Shown here: one piece after another, positions 33,991 to 46,043 of the stretch | Layout: the number at the start of each line of letters is the position of its first letter | How positions within the stretch are numbered: the stretch's first letter is position 1 | Origin: Patiria miniata | Lineage: Eukaryota; Echinodermata; Asteroidea; Valvatida; Asterinidae | Assembly (NCBI RefSeq): GCF_015706575.1 | Contig: NW_024037064.1 | Span: 13,245,606 to 13,309,605 of the forward strand | Length of the DNA stretch: 64,000 nt | Direction of reading: 5' to 3' | The notes under the pieces: generated by a model | What the model was told of the DNA's origin: nothing | Seen by the model: the letters and a program-made list of their open reading frames with translations, nothing else | Database searches by the model: none | Translations under genes and position numbers: made by a program

Positions 33991-36900
33991 TGTGCAATTA
34001 TGCTGTGCGTTACGATCCATGCTAGTTGTGGTATTGACAAAAACATTGTGATTACGATTTACTGAATGTGAAGTGAACATAATATGTTTTAATTAATGAT
34101 GTTTCATTTGATAATAATTAACATTTGGGTGCCGCCTTGCATTAATAATGTAACTCATGAAATTTCGAACATCATCATGTTTGTTTTGTCGTAGTAGGAA
34201 AAAAATGTTTCCAGATATTTTTCTAATGGATGAGATCGTGGTCAAAGCGCGACTGTTTCCCGCTCATATTCATTGTTGAATACTCAATGTATACATGTAC
34301 TTTATTGCACACACCAACGTAACTAGAAATATGATTCCCGTTCTCAAAGAAAATATAACCATGGCGCATGCGCATCAGCAGAATTTCCACGTCCAGACCG
34401 CGTGATAGGTTATTTGAATTGCTCTGCTCAGTCGAGTCAGCAATCGAGCAGCAGCAGCTCACTAACGGTCGCCGACTCGCCGTCCAGTTGATGTGAAGTA
34501 TGGTCGCCAAGCAAGTTTTTTTCACTACAGCATTTCTTAGAAGGTATACTAGGAATGAAATTTTCTGTATCTTGACTTCATTCTTGTGTCGAACACTTTG
34601 TCTAAAAATCTGATGAAAGGATCAAATTAAAGTAAAACAACTTTTCGAACAAAGTCGCTGTCAAAAAATGAAGATTTTTCTATGCCTATCATCTTTGTTT
34701 TCAAGTTTTAATAAATGTTGAAAATGTTCTTCGGACTCGATCAGAATAAATGTAGATTTATTAAGAGTGAAATTGTGTGCCTCAATTGAGATTGGGGGCT
34801 CGTCAATGCGAACAGTTTTGGAGGATCATACACTGAAAGAAACGTTCAAGTCATCTGGTTTTCAATTTGATAATAAAATCTTGGTATTTTTCCAAGGAAA
34901 TATTATACATGTGGATCAGATTTACTCGAATTCATGTTAGACCTTTTTAACAACGTTTTAGGTTGGAAAGTTATTTGTTCGATAGTTATGATTTTACTTA
35001 AAACAGATATTGTTTTAGCCAATGGCAAAAATGGCAAAAGTGTATACATTATATCGAGAAGACTTTTGATTTGTGTACTATAGTATAGGCCTATGTTTGT
35101 ATTTTTTTTTCAAATTGATGAATTAATCAAAATGTAACAATATTGTATTGAGATACCCATGATACCCGAGCCAACAACCGTGAAATTCGTACCTGGGGTA
35201 TCTCTTAATTTATAGATCTGAGTTGATTTTCTCTCGAATAAACCTTGTGCAAATTTGAGCATAAACAGTCCGTTATAAAATTCCCGCTCAAAGACACAGT
35301 GTACGGTTGTAATAGCAACGCGTATTAGCATGTCAGTCTCAAGGTTCAGGCCTAAAGTTCACGTACCAGGACCGTACACGTATAAACGGTCATCTGGCTT
35401 TCGTTGGCTTGTACATAACAAGTGTATACAGTTTCAATCCGGGCTTTCGGGCCGTATAGCTCCCAGGGTTTGGCATGATTTAAGGGAGTTTGACCAAAGT
35501 GTGTGGAGTAGGGTTCAGGGCCAGGTCAGCACTGTTACAAGATCAATGAAAAATACGCGAACTATAAAAGCCTTTTCTAAAAAGGGTCATTTGTAGACTA
35601 GTTTTTTCGTGAAAATAAGACATTATGTGGGTTGATACGAAGAGCACGGGGACATCATATTTACACTGTGTTCAAACTTGATTAGTTCTATATATTTCTC
35701 AACCTTCAAAAAACATCTTTACTTTCTCCAGGTAGGCAGTACACAGGTATGCTATACGTGAGTGCACTGGCTGCAGGATGTGGCATGTTTAAACTTTTAA
35801 CTTCAGCAGTCTTCGAGGGAGGAAGTTTCTAATTATTTTGAAAACCACCCCGTACATCTCTTCAAGGTTGTTGCTGTAAGTAATTCAACATACATTTTGT
35901 ACACTGACCTTCTATACATGTATCTCTGTAAGATGGTGAAATTAACTTTTAAAATGTGTTGAAATTACACCTTGGTCGAAATGTGTTAAGTGATTACCTG
36001 ACGTTCACTAGACACCTATATTAATTCAATTTATGTATTCATGAAATTTATCTATACTATAAAATTCAAGACCGTGAACCCAATGCATACATATCCAAAT
36101 CCTTCCAACTCAAAATGTTCATACTACCACGTCCGCCTTAACAAAGTCATTCTTGTCGAGTCATGCGCCAGAAAAGATGCGTGCCCAACGCGTGAACCTC
36201 CCTGGCGAGAGCTGATTAATTTTCTAGCAGGTATTAACTTGAATGTTGTGAAAAAATGCAATGAAGTTTATAATTTTTATCGTTAGATGTCTTTCAAAAA
36301 TGAATAACTTGTATTTCGTAGAAAAATAGCAGTTGAAAAAAAGTAAATAAACTTTCGGAGTGAAACTCGAAATTAGCGTAGGCAACGGATCTTTAATCAA
36401 AATAATTATGAATCAAATTAGGTTTTGCCCTTCACCGACGTATACACACTGTGTACCCAGTGTGTATTCGCATCAAATAATTATGCGAATATCAAAACTG
36501 CTACTGCATGGACGGTTCTTCTTAACATTTAATGAAATTGTATCGTGTGAAATTTAAAATACTTAAAAAAAGCTTGAGCTCTTTGGTAATCAAATATTTT
36601 CTGTATTATATTCAGGTTCCTGCATGACATGACTTCGCATGAACTTTTAGAAATGGCAGCCGATTGTGCTTGGTTATCCAGAAGGGCCAAGATTCAAGGT
36701 ACGTGTATTAAGAAACTAACCATCGCAGTCACTAAATTGATTGGTCCAAAGGTATCAGCGACAAACACCTTAAATACACTTCTGAAACGAGCACCATAGA
36801 CCTAATGCAATGCCGACTACCAAGACCATAAACTTGCAGAAGAACCAACATTTTGATCGTTACGTACATACATTTGAACATGAAGTTGTTTAGATTACAT

Positions 36901-38480
36901 AAAAATGCGTAAAACAAGATGGCGCTTTAACTCTCAACCAGGGTTTTTGGTTACCCTTTAAATTTGAGAAATATCCTTGACTTTAGGGTCAACTTGAAAC
37001 AAGAGGCTCATTTATTTTATCCCTGTCTCTCGTGGGTTAAAGATTGTACATGTAGAAACACAGGCACAGCTCTGCTTGAAGTACATGTATTGAGAAGACA
37101 GACATTATCTGGATATACATGTAGTTTTAAATTTCACATCTGGTGAGCCAGCGTGACACGCAGTGAGTGTTTTAAGCCTAAGGCAGCAAACATTAAATGG
37201 TTCATAATGTTTAAATAATTGATACATTGTTTTTTGTTTTCCTTATTTTCTTGTCAGATTCGTGTCTTTGGAGAAGTGCCATATTGACAACCTTGCTGAA
37301 CAAGGAATCCACTTACTTCTACATCTGGATAATCTTCTGTTAAAGGTTCCATTAAATGAATGTTACTCTAAAACATAGATTGGGCAATTAGCCAATCTGC
37401 ATGGAGGTATTCAAAGAAAATCATGTTGAAATGTCAATATTTTAAAATGCAGGTTTTTTTGCGAGTTCCTTGCATTCAAATATATCTTCACGAACAAACG
37501 CTATTCAAGTATCTCTTTCAAGTGTAATTCTTTTTCATAGACTCTGTAGCTACAAAAAAAAAACAATTCCTTTGAGTTTTCTTTTGAAGATGTTCCATGG
37601 GAGAGAAAGAAAATAAAGGATCTAGATAGAGGACAGATTTAAAAAGCATGTGATTCAGTAGATTAAAAGTTGTCGGATCTATTTTATTTGTTCGATGTGA
37701 AAGTCGCCTTCCTATACTATATTTCTCATCACGGACAGTGAAAAATACTAATGTTCAAATACTATTTGAAACCATACTTTTGCTTGAATGTACGTTACGT
37801 ATAGCACTGTGTATTTTTCATGAATTGATCCAATACATGAATAGGTATTCTCTAGTGTGGGTAACATTGTGATATGGTATGTACCCCGTTAAAGGTGATG
37901 TACAAAACCGGTTAGTGGCTAGGTCGACGATAATAGCCCTTGCATTCCGGCTCTGGCTATATTATTGGCGACCAGACCCTTTATCTTCTAATTGCTCAGT
38001 AACAACGTTATTGTTTTGTTAAAAGGTTGGTTCATACTCTGTGAAGTTACGGCAATTCACTTTGTGAAGTTACGGCAATCATTAACGCCAGCGCTAAAAA
38101 TCTGGGGAAGAAAGAGTGAACCACATTTAACTCTGGGCAATTTTGAGTCAAATGGTTTCGATGTCAACATTTCAAAATTTGCTTTCACTTGAAGTATGAA
38201 CCGATCGTTAGAGCTCAGCCCAGTCACTAAGGCGTGAATTCCTTAATGTGGATTCAAGTTAAAGACTTTAATTGTATACCATTCACGAAATGGACACTGT
38301 AGTAATATGTGCATATTGATGTGTCCAAATAATTGCAGTGAGTATTAATTACACTTACCGTTTTAGTGTTTGCATTTTAGTAATGTTTTTACATGCTGTT
38401 GTTTCTGAACACTCTTTGTAATAAAATTAGAGAAACATGAATTACATGTATGTTTAATTGTTTTGTTATCGTTTTCAGAA
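33991..38480. other. Interior of element 1, no firm gene
   Basis: AT-rich. Two exon-like pieces bounded by ag and gt lie at 36616-36700 (FLHDMTSHELLEMAADCAWL in one frame, donor gtacgt) and 37259-37347 (HIDNLAEQGIHLLLHLDNL in one frame). They match no family I recognise. Open frames at 35330-35596 and 36041-36286 are not supported by other evidence. Confidence 0.35.
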
Positions 38481-38499
38481 ACATTTCTCCATAAATGCC

Positions 38500-39030
38500 C
38501 AGTAGGCTGCAGTAAGGTGGCCACCATAAGGTGGCCACCATTTAGCTGCAATAACGTGCCCATAAAGTTGCAGCAATGTCCTCATAAAGTTGCAATAACG
38601 TCCCCATAAAGTTGCAGTAGCGTGCCCATAAAGTTGCTTAAACGTGCCCAATACGTTGCTTTAACGTGTACAATAAGTTGCATCAACGTGTCCAGTAAGT
38701 TGCAGTGACGTCCCAAATTAGGTTGCAGTAACGTGCTAATCAAGTGGTAATCATGTCGCCAAAAGGTTGTAGAAACGTGCGTAGAAGTTGCTGTTATGTG
38801 TCAATTTGGTCGCAAATAACGTGGCGTCAAGGTGGTAATCATGTGCAATCACGACCAAAAAAAGTTGTGATGTATGTTGCGTTTACGTTGTGGAAACGTC
38901 ATTGTAACGTTGCGTGATAACGTTGTAGCAACGCGCACGCGAGTCGACATTTTTACGTTGCCGCAACGTCATTTTCCTCACGTTGCAACAACGAAAACCT
39001 GACCTTCTGGCAACGTTGTCACAACGTAAA
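38500..39030 (-). repeat. Right ACGTT-word array of element 1
   Basis: First ~300 bp is a run of ~23-bp degenerate units (ataaagttgcagtaacgtgcc), passing into acgttg/caacgt words toward the tip; the mirror of the left array in composition and partly in sequence. Confidence 0.75.
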
Positions 39031-39043
39031 TGTGTTAGCTGGG

Positions 39044-39285
39044 TATATACCATGCCCGCTCGAGCGTGGCCCGCCAGCTCAGACGTTGGTTTGCAATGCC
39101 CATTCCCGATCGACTTGACAGAGAAGTCTTTGCGACAGCCATTACAATATTTTCTGCTTACAACTATGCTTGTGCTCACCCTGTCCGGCTTTTAAATACT
39201 TTACCCTTGCAAAACAAAGGCCTACATCTGACTAAAATGAGCCTACCGCCATAGCTCTTCGTTAAAGGGTTTCCCTGTGCACCAT
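39044..39285. other. Spacer between the two ACGTT elements
   Basis: About 240 bp of unique sequence between element 1 and element 2, with no recognised gene. Confidence 0.4.
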
Positions 39286-40327
39286 CCCAGCAAACACAGA
39301 ACGTTTTAAAAACGTTTTGGTAGGTTTTACGTAGGTCTTCGTCCAAAAAGGACGTTCTTAAACCGTGCATAAAACATTGTAGAATGTACAATTCCGAGGT
39401 TTTTTCAAGAACGTTCTAAAAACGATTTGCAACCGCTAGAAATTGTACCCACGTGAAACGATCTTTTGCGTTTAGAAAACCTTACATTTGAACGTAAATA
39501 AACTAAACAAACAGACCCACGTCTTCGTCCAAAAGGACGTTTTTAAAACGTGCTTAAAACTTAATGTACAATTCCGAGGTTTTTTCAAAAACGTTCTAAA
39601 AACGTTTTGCGAACGCTAGAAAATTTACCAAAGTGAGACGATCTTTTGCGACGTTTAAAAACGTTTGTTGGACGTTAGAAAATGGACCTACGTTAAAATG
39701 TCTTTTGTGACGTTTGGAAAACGTAATTTCCCAAACGTTTAAAAACCTCACATTCAAACGTAAATAAACGAAACAAATAGACCCATTAATTCGAATTGAT
39801 GTGGAATCTTACATTTGTGTGCAAGGTTGAATATATTTACACATTTTCAATTACTAGCAGATTCATACGGACAATTACCCGGCATCCACTGTGTGTGTTG
39901 TTAAGGTTTTCTGTGTTTTAAGCAATTATTTCATTAATTTATTCTATTGAATGTTTTTATATTGTCTGTTTTTTATCGTCCATTTTCTGTATTTGTATGT
40001 TTTTGTATTGTTATGTGCAAATCGAGAAATGAAATTTCATGCCGGTATGATTTAAAAATAATTCAGTACGCTTTGGGCAAGATCCCGCAAGATTCTAGCC
40101 GATCGAAGCGTCAAAGACAATGACCCATAAACGTCTTGGCACTCTGGTTGGCCAAGGTGCGCTCAAGCTGCGGTCGTTCTGTTTCAAAGTCTAGTCGTAA
40201 ACACAACGACACACTCTTCTCTGGCCATACACTAGTCACTTGCCAGTTATGCCCGTGGTCATCTCGAACTATTTTGTTCCAACTTTCAGCAAACTTTTGT
40301 TCACCAGTACAATGCAGTACTGCAGTA
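39286..40327 (+). repeat. Left inverted arm of element 2
   Basis: The outer ~500 bp is ACGTT-word rich; the inner half is unique and matches 44311-44760 inverted, including the inverted frames at 40111-40344 (-) and 44163-44498 (+) that share the text HCTGEQKFAESW. Confidence 0.8.
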
Positions 40328-43300
40328 GCTAGGCTATACAACAAAACACACGGAGTTAGAATAATAACAGCCGGCTACACAGAATCCAATTAACAGGCCA
40401 GTCCCACACAGAGTTACAGTGACCACCTGCTGTGCAAGGTCAGATTACAACCACTGTCTTCCGCTGCATGGTAACCCAGTCTCACCCAACGTACAGTACA
40501 CACAACCTTGCATACCAGTCAATACCTGAATCTCCCTGTGTGGCAGATTTGAAGTCAGTCAGTTGGACCACAAAGCAAGGAACAGATCTAGGAATGGGTT
40601 GCTGGTAATGTTGTACTTGTACAAGAAGTTTAAGACAGTATTTCTCAAAACATGAATGTTGGCTGTAAAGTGCATGCATATGGAAACTTTCAAGACTTAA
40701 TTGCTCTTCTTGCAAACACTTATAATGGAATTGTATGGACGTTAATGGATTTATAAATGTTGCCTACATCACCATGATCACAATTTCCATGGTCATGATG
40801 GTGTCGTTCTACTCTGCTAGAAAGAATAAAGGATGACTTGGAGGATGAAAAAGGTTGGTGAGTAGAGACAATCTTTCATTTAAAACCAACTTTAGATATG
40901 TTGCAGAATAGAATAGTGATATAATATTAATGTAAATAACAAACTGTTATAATGTTATGGTACGGTCTCAGTTACAGTTCATGATAACCAGATTCCTTCA
41001 ACATCAAAGTTGCAAGAGAATTTCACAATTTTTTAGAAACTACATTTATTTTGTCCAATGCTTGTTTTAGGGAGGGAGTTAGGGCAGAAACTATTGTAAA
41101 CCACATTTAATGTATATCGTAAATTGACTTGGGGTCGAATTAACAAATAAGAATCAGCCATGTCGGCTGATTTGACAAGTTTGGAGATTGGTTTGAATTT
41201 GTTTATCATGTTTATGCAAAAGTGTGCTGCTGTTGTTCGCCGACAACAAGTTCATTTGTGGACAAGTCGACTTGATCATTGTAAGTTTTTTCACACAAAT
41301 AGTAGCAACAGTATACAATGTATACACATTATAAGATGGAATGTTTGTGTCGGGGTGATATAAATCAAATTAGGTTTTGCCCTTCACCGACAGTGTTCAA
41401 ATGTATACACACTTGCTAAACGTTGCTATAGGTTTAGCCATGCTGTAGCCACGTATACGCTTCGTCCATAATTATCTCCGGACTTTTGACGTTTGTTATT
41501 GTTTAGGCTCCATGTATTTTCCTTCGCAATTCTTTTTATACCAATGCGTAGGAAATTAAATGAAAAAGACATTTAAGATCGCCCGATTCGGTCCAGTATG
41601 TTCTACAGCCAACATGACTAAGCCTATTTTGTGAAACTTTGGCGGAGTTTTGCCTCGATCAATCAGACCGCGCCCGTGAATTAGACTTTTTGGGAGGATT
41701 AAAAATGAAAGATGTGTAGTAGAGTTTGTCAGGTTGTGTTTTTTACATCTCGGAACAAAATCTCAATTACGATTTATTGCTCGCGAGGGGCAACTTGAAC
41801 TGGTGAACTTGTGACCCTGCCTACTGGTAATGGTCATAAAGCTGTGTGTGCTGAAAGTTGAAGTTAAAGGTTCACTGCATTAATTTGTGTGCTTCACAAT
41901 CACAAAATAGGTTCTTCAGTTCTTTTCCCCTCCATTACACCAATTCGGCTAAAACATGTAAAACCAAAAAAGGTTGGAAATGTGATAACCAGTTCGGACC
42001 TCTATATATTGCCACAAGATGAAACTTTGAATAAACTTCACAAAGTTGTCCTGCAGCCAAAAGTGAAAATAGAAAATACTGAATAATTTACAAACTCGTT
42101 TCTACTAAGGCATCAACACACCATTAAAATGGAGCAGAGTTTATCTATCTACCGACAATCAACTGCTCAATTAACTGGTTCACTTGTCATGTTATCCTTT
42201 TAATTTTCCCCCAAGAGGAATGCATGAGGAAACCACTCTAATATACCAAGGAGGCCGAAATCAAGAATGGCTACTGGGGAAAAACAGTCTCCAGACCTTC
42301 TAGGTGGATGAATTACAAAGTAAGTTCATTTCTGCAAATCGACGTTTTTTTACACACATGTGCTAAATATCCTGGTTAGTGTTTTAAATGTTTTTCTTTG
42401 TTCTTCCATGGATGCGCTGTAGAAGAATCTACATAAGGAATGAGTTACAAACTAACACGAAAATTACGTATACGCATGTGGTTTTTATTTGCATGTTACA
42501 AAGAATTATCAACTTGCCAATACATAACATTTCAATGTTTATAACCTTGTGGGGATTATGGGAATTGTTTACCCTTCTTCACATATTTGTAAGTTGTGAC
42601 GGGTACACAATTTCCAATTAGATGCTAATAGAATTCATGACTTGTTTTTATATGACATGAGCTGCCAATTTTTGTTTGCGCTGAGAACCTTTACATACTG
42701 CGAGCATCAGTTTGTGCTTGCCAAACCCAAGTGAAATTCAATCGACAATCAACATTTTAATGACTAGATCAGCAACTTGGCAGTATGATTTAAGTATAAG
42801 TGAACATGTAGGAATTGCCTTTGTAAATATTGTACAATGAACTTAGCCCGTAGGGGTCTGTATTATGATCTTGTTCCTTTGGGTGATTTGCAGAAGGAAT
42901 CCCTCAAATACTCCTCAAACTGTTTTTCTTTAATTGATATATTTTTTGTTATTTATTTGATTCGTTTGCACTGTAGAAACCTGGAAGTGATGCAGCAGCT
43001 CAATCTGAGGATATTCAGGAAGATGAAGATCAGATGACCAGTGAAGACTTTTATATTTTAACAAATTTAGTTAAGAAAATATATGTTTGCTTTGGCAGTT
43101 TTAAACAATATGTTTAAGATAAAGACCAGTTGGAGTCTGGATTATACTGGCAAAGCACATACTTATCGCCATTCATAAATACCCTTTCGGTCCACAAAGT
43201 TAAAACTAATTCGGTCCAAAAGTCAAAATAAGTCAAATATTATAACAATTTCAATGTTTTTTCCCAGCTATTTTACTCTATGATTGTCGGACACCAGCCA

Positions 43301-43830
43301 CAGGTCTTAATCAGTTGTTTTATAACCGGCAACGTGACGAGCTCTCGAACGACCGATATGAATTAGTAAAATGTTTCTCTGGTATTTATGCATAAACAGG
43401 TGTATCAAATTTAACCTTATTTCCCACTTTTCTTGTTGCTATTTTCAAGGGTACATGTATTTTGGTGTAATTTGTTTTTATGCAAATTAAATTTTCTTCT
43501 AGGTTTTATGGTTAAAAGTGTGATGCTATTTCAGGTAGCAAAAACATCTCTGTTACAGCTCATTTAGCACAAAAGAAAAACAATCCTGTACATTTTCTTC
43601 TGTCCAGTACGCCATCAAGTAAAAATTTCTCGCAGACGTGTTCATTCAGCACATATTCCGGCACAATAAATCTTTGTGATAAATCGCATTAACAACTTTA
43701 AAAAAAAAAATTAATTTAATTTTAATTTCTAATAACTACAGGTACGGATATAAATCCATGAAAACTCGAGTTCTGTAATTTGAAGTTCCGGACCAAGAAT
43801 AAAGTTGATAAAACACAGAATCATCTAGTA
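40328..43830. other. Interior of element 2, no firm gene
   Basis: A few exon-like pieces: about 42214-42310 (before gtaagttc, encoding YWGKTVSRPSRWMNYK in one frame) and 42977-43037 (after a tgcactgtag acceptor, encoding an acidic KPGSDAAAQSEDIQEDEDQ tail). They could be remains of a spliced transposase gene, but the family is not recognised. Confidence 0.3.
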
Positions 43831-44200
43831 TCAGTTGGTTGTTCGAACGTCCGAAACGTTTTATGTAGGTCCTTGTTACGTCTTTAGTCAAAAGTAGTAC
43901 GTTTTTAATAGGTTTTGTACGTTCAACAAACGTTCTAAGAACGTTTATGGCATGTCAGTTGGTTGTCTGAACGTCCGAAACGTTTTATGTAGGTCCTTGT
44001 TACGTCTTTAGTCAAAAGTAGTACGTTTTTAATAGGTTGTGTACGTTCAGTGAACGTTCTAAGAACGTTTATGGCACGTCAGTTGGTTGTCTGAACGTCC
44101 AAAACGTTTTATGTAGGTCATTGTTAGGTCCTAGATAACTACTAGCAAGTTGCTAATACGTTTTGTACGTTCAAAGAACGTCTCAGAAAACTTTTTTAAA
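43831..44200 (+). repeat. Three 124-bp tandem ACGTT-rich units
   Basis: tcagttggttgt starts at 43831, 43955 and 44079; the first two units are nearly identical, the third diverges. Just beyond it, at 44290-44303, the sequence ends ctgtttgctggg, the same tip type as element 2, so this is likely the right end of a third, related element inside element 2. Confidence 0.75.
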
Positions 44201-44310
44201 AACGTCCAAGAGTGTCCACAAATGGCCGTTTTTAAAACGTTTATTCAAAACGAAAGAGCCACGCTCAGAAAACGTTCAGAAAACGTTAAACTGTTTGCTG
44301 GGTTGTGTTT

Positions 44311-46043
44311 TTACTGCAGTACTGCATTGTACTGGTGAACAAAAGTTTGCTGAAAGTTGGACTGGCAGGATGACTGATGTATGGCCAGAGCAGAGTGTGT
44401 CGTTGTGTGTACGACTAGACTTTGAAACAGAACGACCGCAGCCTGAGCGCACCTTGGCCAACCAGAGTGCCAAGACGGTTATGGGTCATTGTCTTTGAAG
44501 CTTTATTCGATTTACACATAACAATACAAAAACATAACAAATACAGAAAATTGACGATAAAAAACAGACAATATTAAAACATTCAATAAAAAAAAATTAA
44601 TTGCCTAAAAAACAGAAAACCTGAACAACACACACAGTGGATGCCGGGTAATTGTCCGTATTTATCTACTAGTAATTGAAAATGTGTAAACATATTCAAC
44701 ATTACACAAAAATGTAAGATTCCACATCAATTCAAACTGATGGGTCTATTTGTTTCGTTTATTTACGTTTGAATGTGAGGTTTTTTACACGTTTGGGAAT
44801 TACGTCTTCCAATAGCCTTAGTCAAGGCGCTAAATGTTATTCAACCCGGCCACGGCGCGTAAACGATATCCTCGCTAGAACTATGCATTATACAGTGCAT
44901 TAAAAATACAGCGCGAACAGCGACCTCATGCGGCCACCATTTCTATGCAAATTAGTTGGACCCTATATCGCGCCTTGGTTCAATCGTCGGCAAAAGCGTT
45001 TGTTTTTCTTTATTTTGTGCTGGATTTCTAGCGCACGACCTCGTATGCGAATTCAGATAAGTGTAGGCGGGGCTAATATGTGGAGTGTCCAATCACACCT
45101 TGGTAAATCCGGACGTCATCAAATTGTTTGCAGCTAGCTATTCGCCTTTTGCGGACGTGACAGGAACCACAGTTTTTGTGCATTGGTGCCGTGTGCAGAG
45201 ACACATATGGTGTACGTGTACATGTATGGATTATGTATGGATTATTATTTTACTAAGCAAGTTTCCCCGCAACGATCGACCAATAAGTAAACTACATTTA
45301 AGGTCAGCTAAGGCTATTAACATAATGAGCACCACCCCCAAAACCTCACATGGACGATTGAACCAAGGCGCTATATTGGTCCAACTGATTTGCATAAAAA
45401 TAGTGGCCGCGTGAGGTCGCTGTTCGCGCTGTATTTTTAATGCACTGTATACTGCATGCATAGCGCATAGACATTATGACTGCATGCATTACAGCGCTAC
45501 GGCCGGATAAAAAACAACTAGCGCCTTGACCAAGGCTAGTCTTCCAAACATTTTAATGTAGATCAATTTTCTAACGTCCAACAAAAGATCGTCTAAATTG
45601 GGTAAATTTTCTAGCGTTCGCAAAACGTTTTTAGAAAGTTTTTGAAAAATACCTCGGAATTGTACATTATCTACGTTTTAAGCACGTTTTAAAAACGTCC
45701 TTTTGGACAAAGACGTGGGTCTGTTTGTTTAGTGTATTTACGTTTGAATGTAAGGTTTTTTGAACGTTTGGGAAATTACGTTTTCCAAACGTAACAAAAG
45801 ACATTTTAATGTAGGTTCATTTTCCAACGTCCAACAAACGTTTTTTAACGTCGCAAAAGATTTCACGTGGGTAAATTTTCTAGCGTTCGTAAAACGTTTT
45901 TAGAACGTTCTTGAAAAACCTCGGAATTGTACGTTATCTACAACGTTTTATGCATGTTTTAAAAACGTCCTTATTGGACAAAGACGTAAACGACCTACGT
46001 AGAACCTACCAAAACGTTTTTTAAACATTCTGTGTTTGCTGGG
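44311..46043 (-). repeat. Right inverted arm of element 2 (interrupted)
   Basis: Inverted copy of 39286-40327 with a nested MITE at 44813-45538. Contains tgcattgtactggtgaac and cgttttaaaaacgtcc matching the left arm. Confidence 0.8.
44813..45538. mobile_element. Mutator-type (MULE) MITE, 726 bp
   Basis: Terminal inverted repeats of about 175 bp starting tagccttagtcaaggcgcta and ending with its near complement. A perfect 9-bp target duplication gtcttccaa lies at 44804-44812 and 45539-45547. The 9-bp duplication with long inverted repeats is the Mutator pattern. No coding content. Confidence 0.9.

Larger units (their letters stand above)
33259..39043. mobile_element. Unclassified DNA transposon 1 with ACGTT-array ends
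   Basis: The tips cccagctaacaca (33259) and tgtgttagctggg (ends 39043) are inverted, flanked by ta on both sides. Inside each tip lie hundreds of bases made of spaced acgtt/aacgt words (33270-33990 and 38500-39030). The interior has no intact gene; possible exon-like pieces are listed separately. Probably non-autonomous. The superfamily cannot be assigned from the tips alone. Confidence 0.7.
39286..46043. mobile_element. Unclassified DNA transposon 2 with ~1 kb inverted ACGTT-rich ends
   Basis: The tips cccagcaaacacagaa (39286) and the inverted form ending tttgctggg (46043) are followed on both sides by matching aacgttttggtaggtt sequence. The inverted repeat extends inward to about 40327 on the left and 44311 on the right (after removing the 726-bp MITE at 44813). 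The arms contain many aacgttt words. Same tip type as element 1, so probably one superfamily. No clear target duplication (flanks ...tgcaccat and aagtgcct). No intact transposase. Confidence 0.75.

Noticed and set aside
35330..35596. Host gene at 35330
   Set aside because: Single short frame without splice sites or recognisable domain inside element 1.
40111..40344. Protein-coding gene duplicated in opposite orientation (also 44163-44498)
   Set aside because: The two similar frames are explained by the inverted arms of element 2; no coding evidence beyond an open frame.
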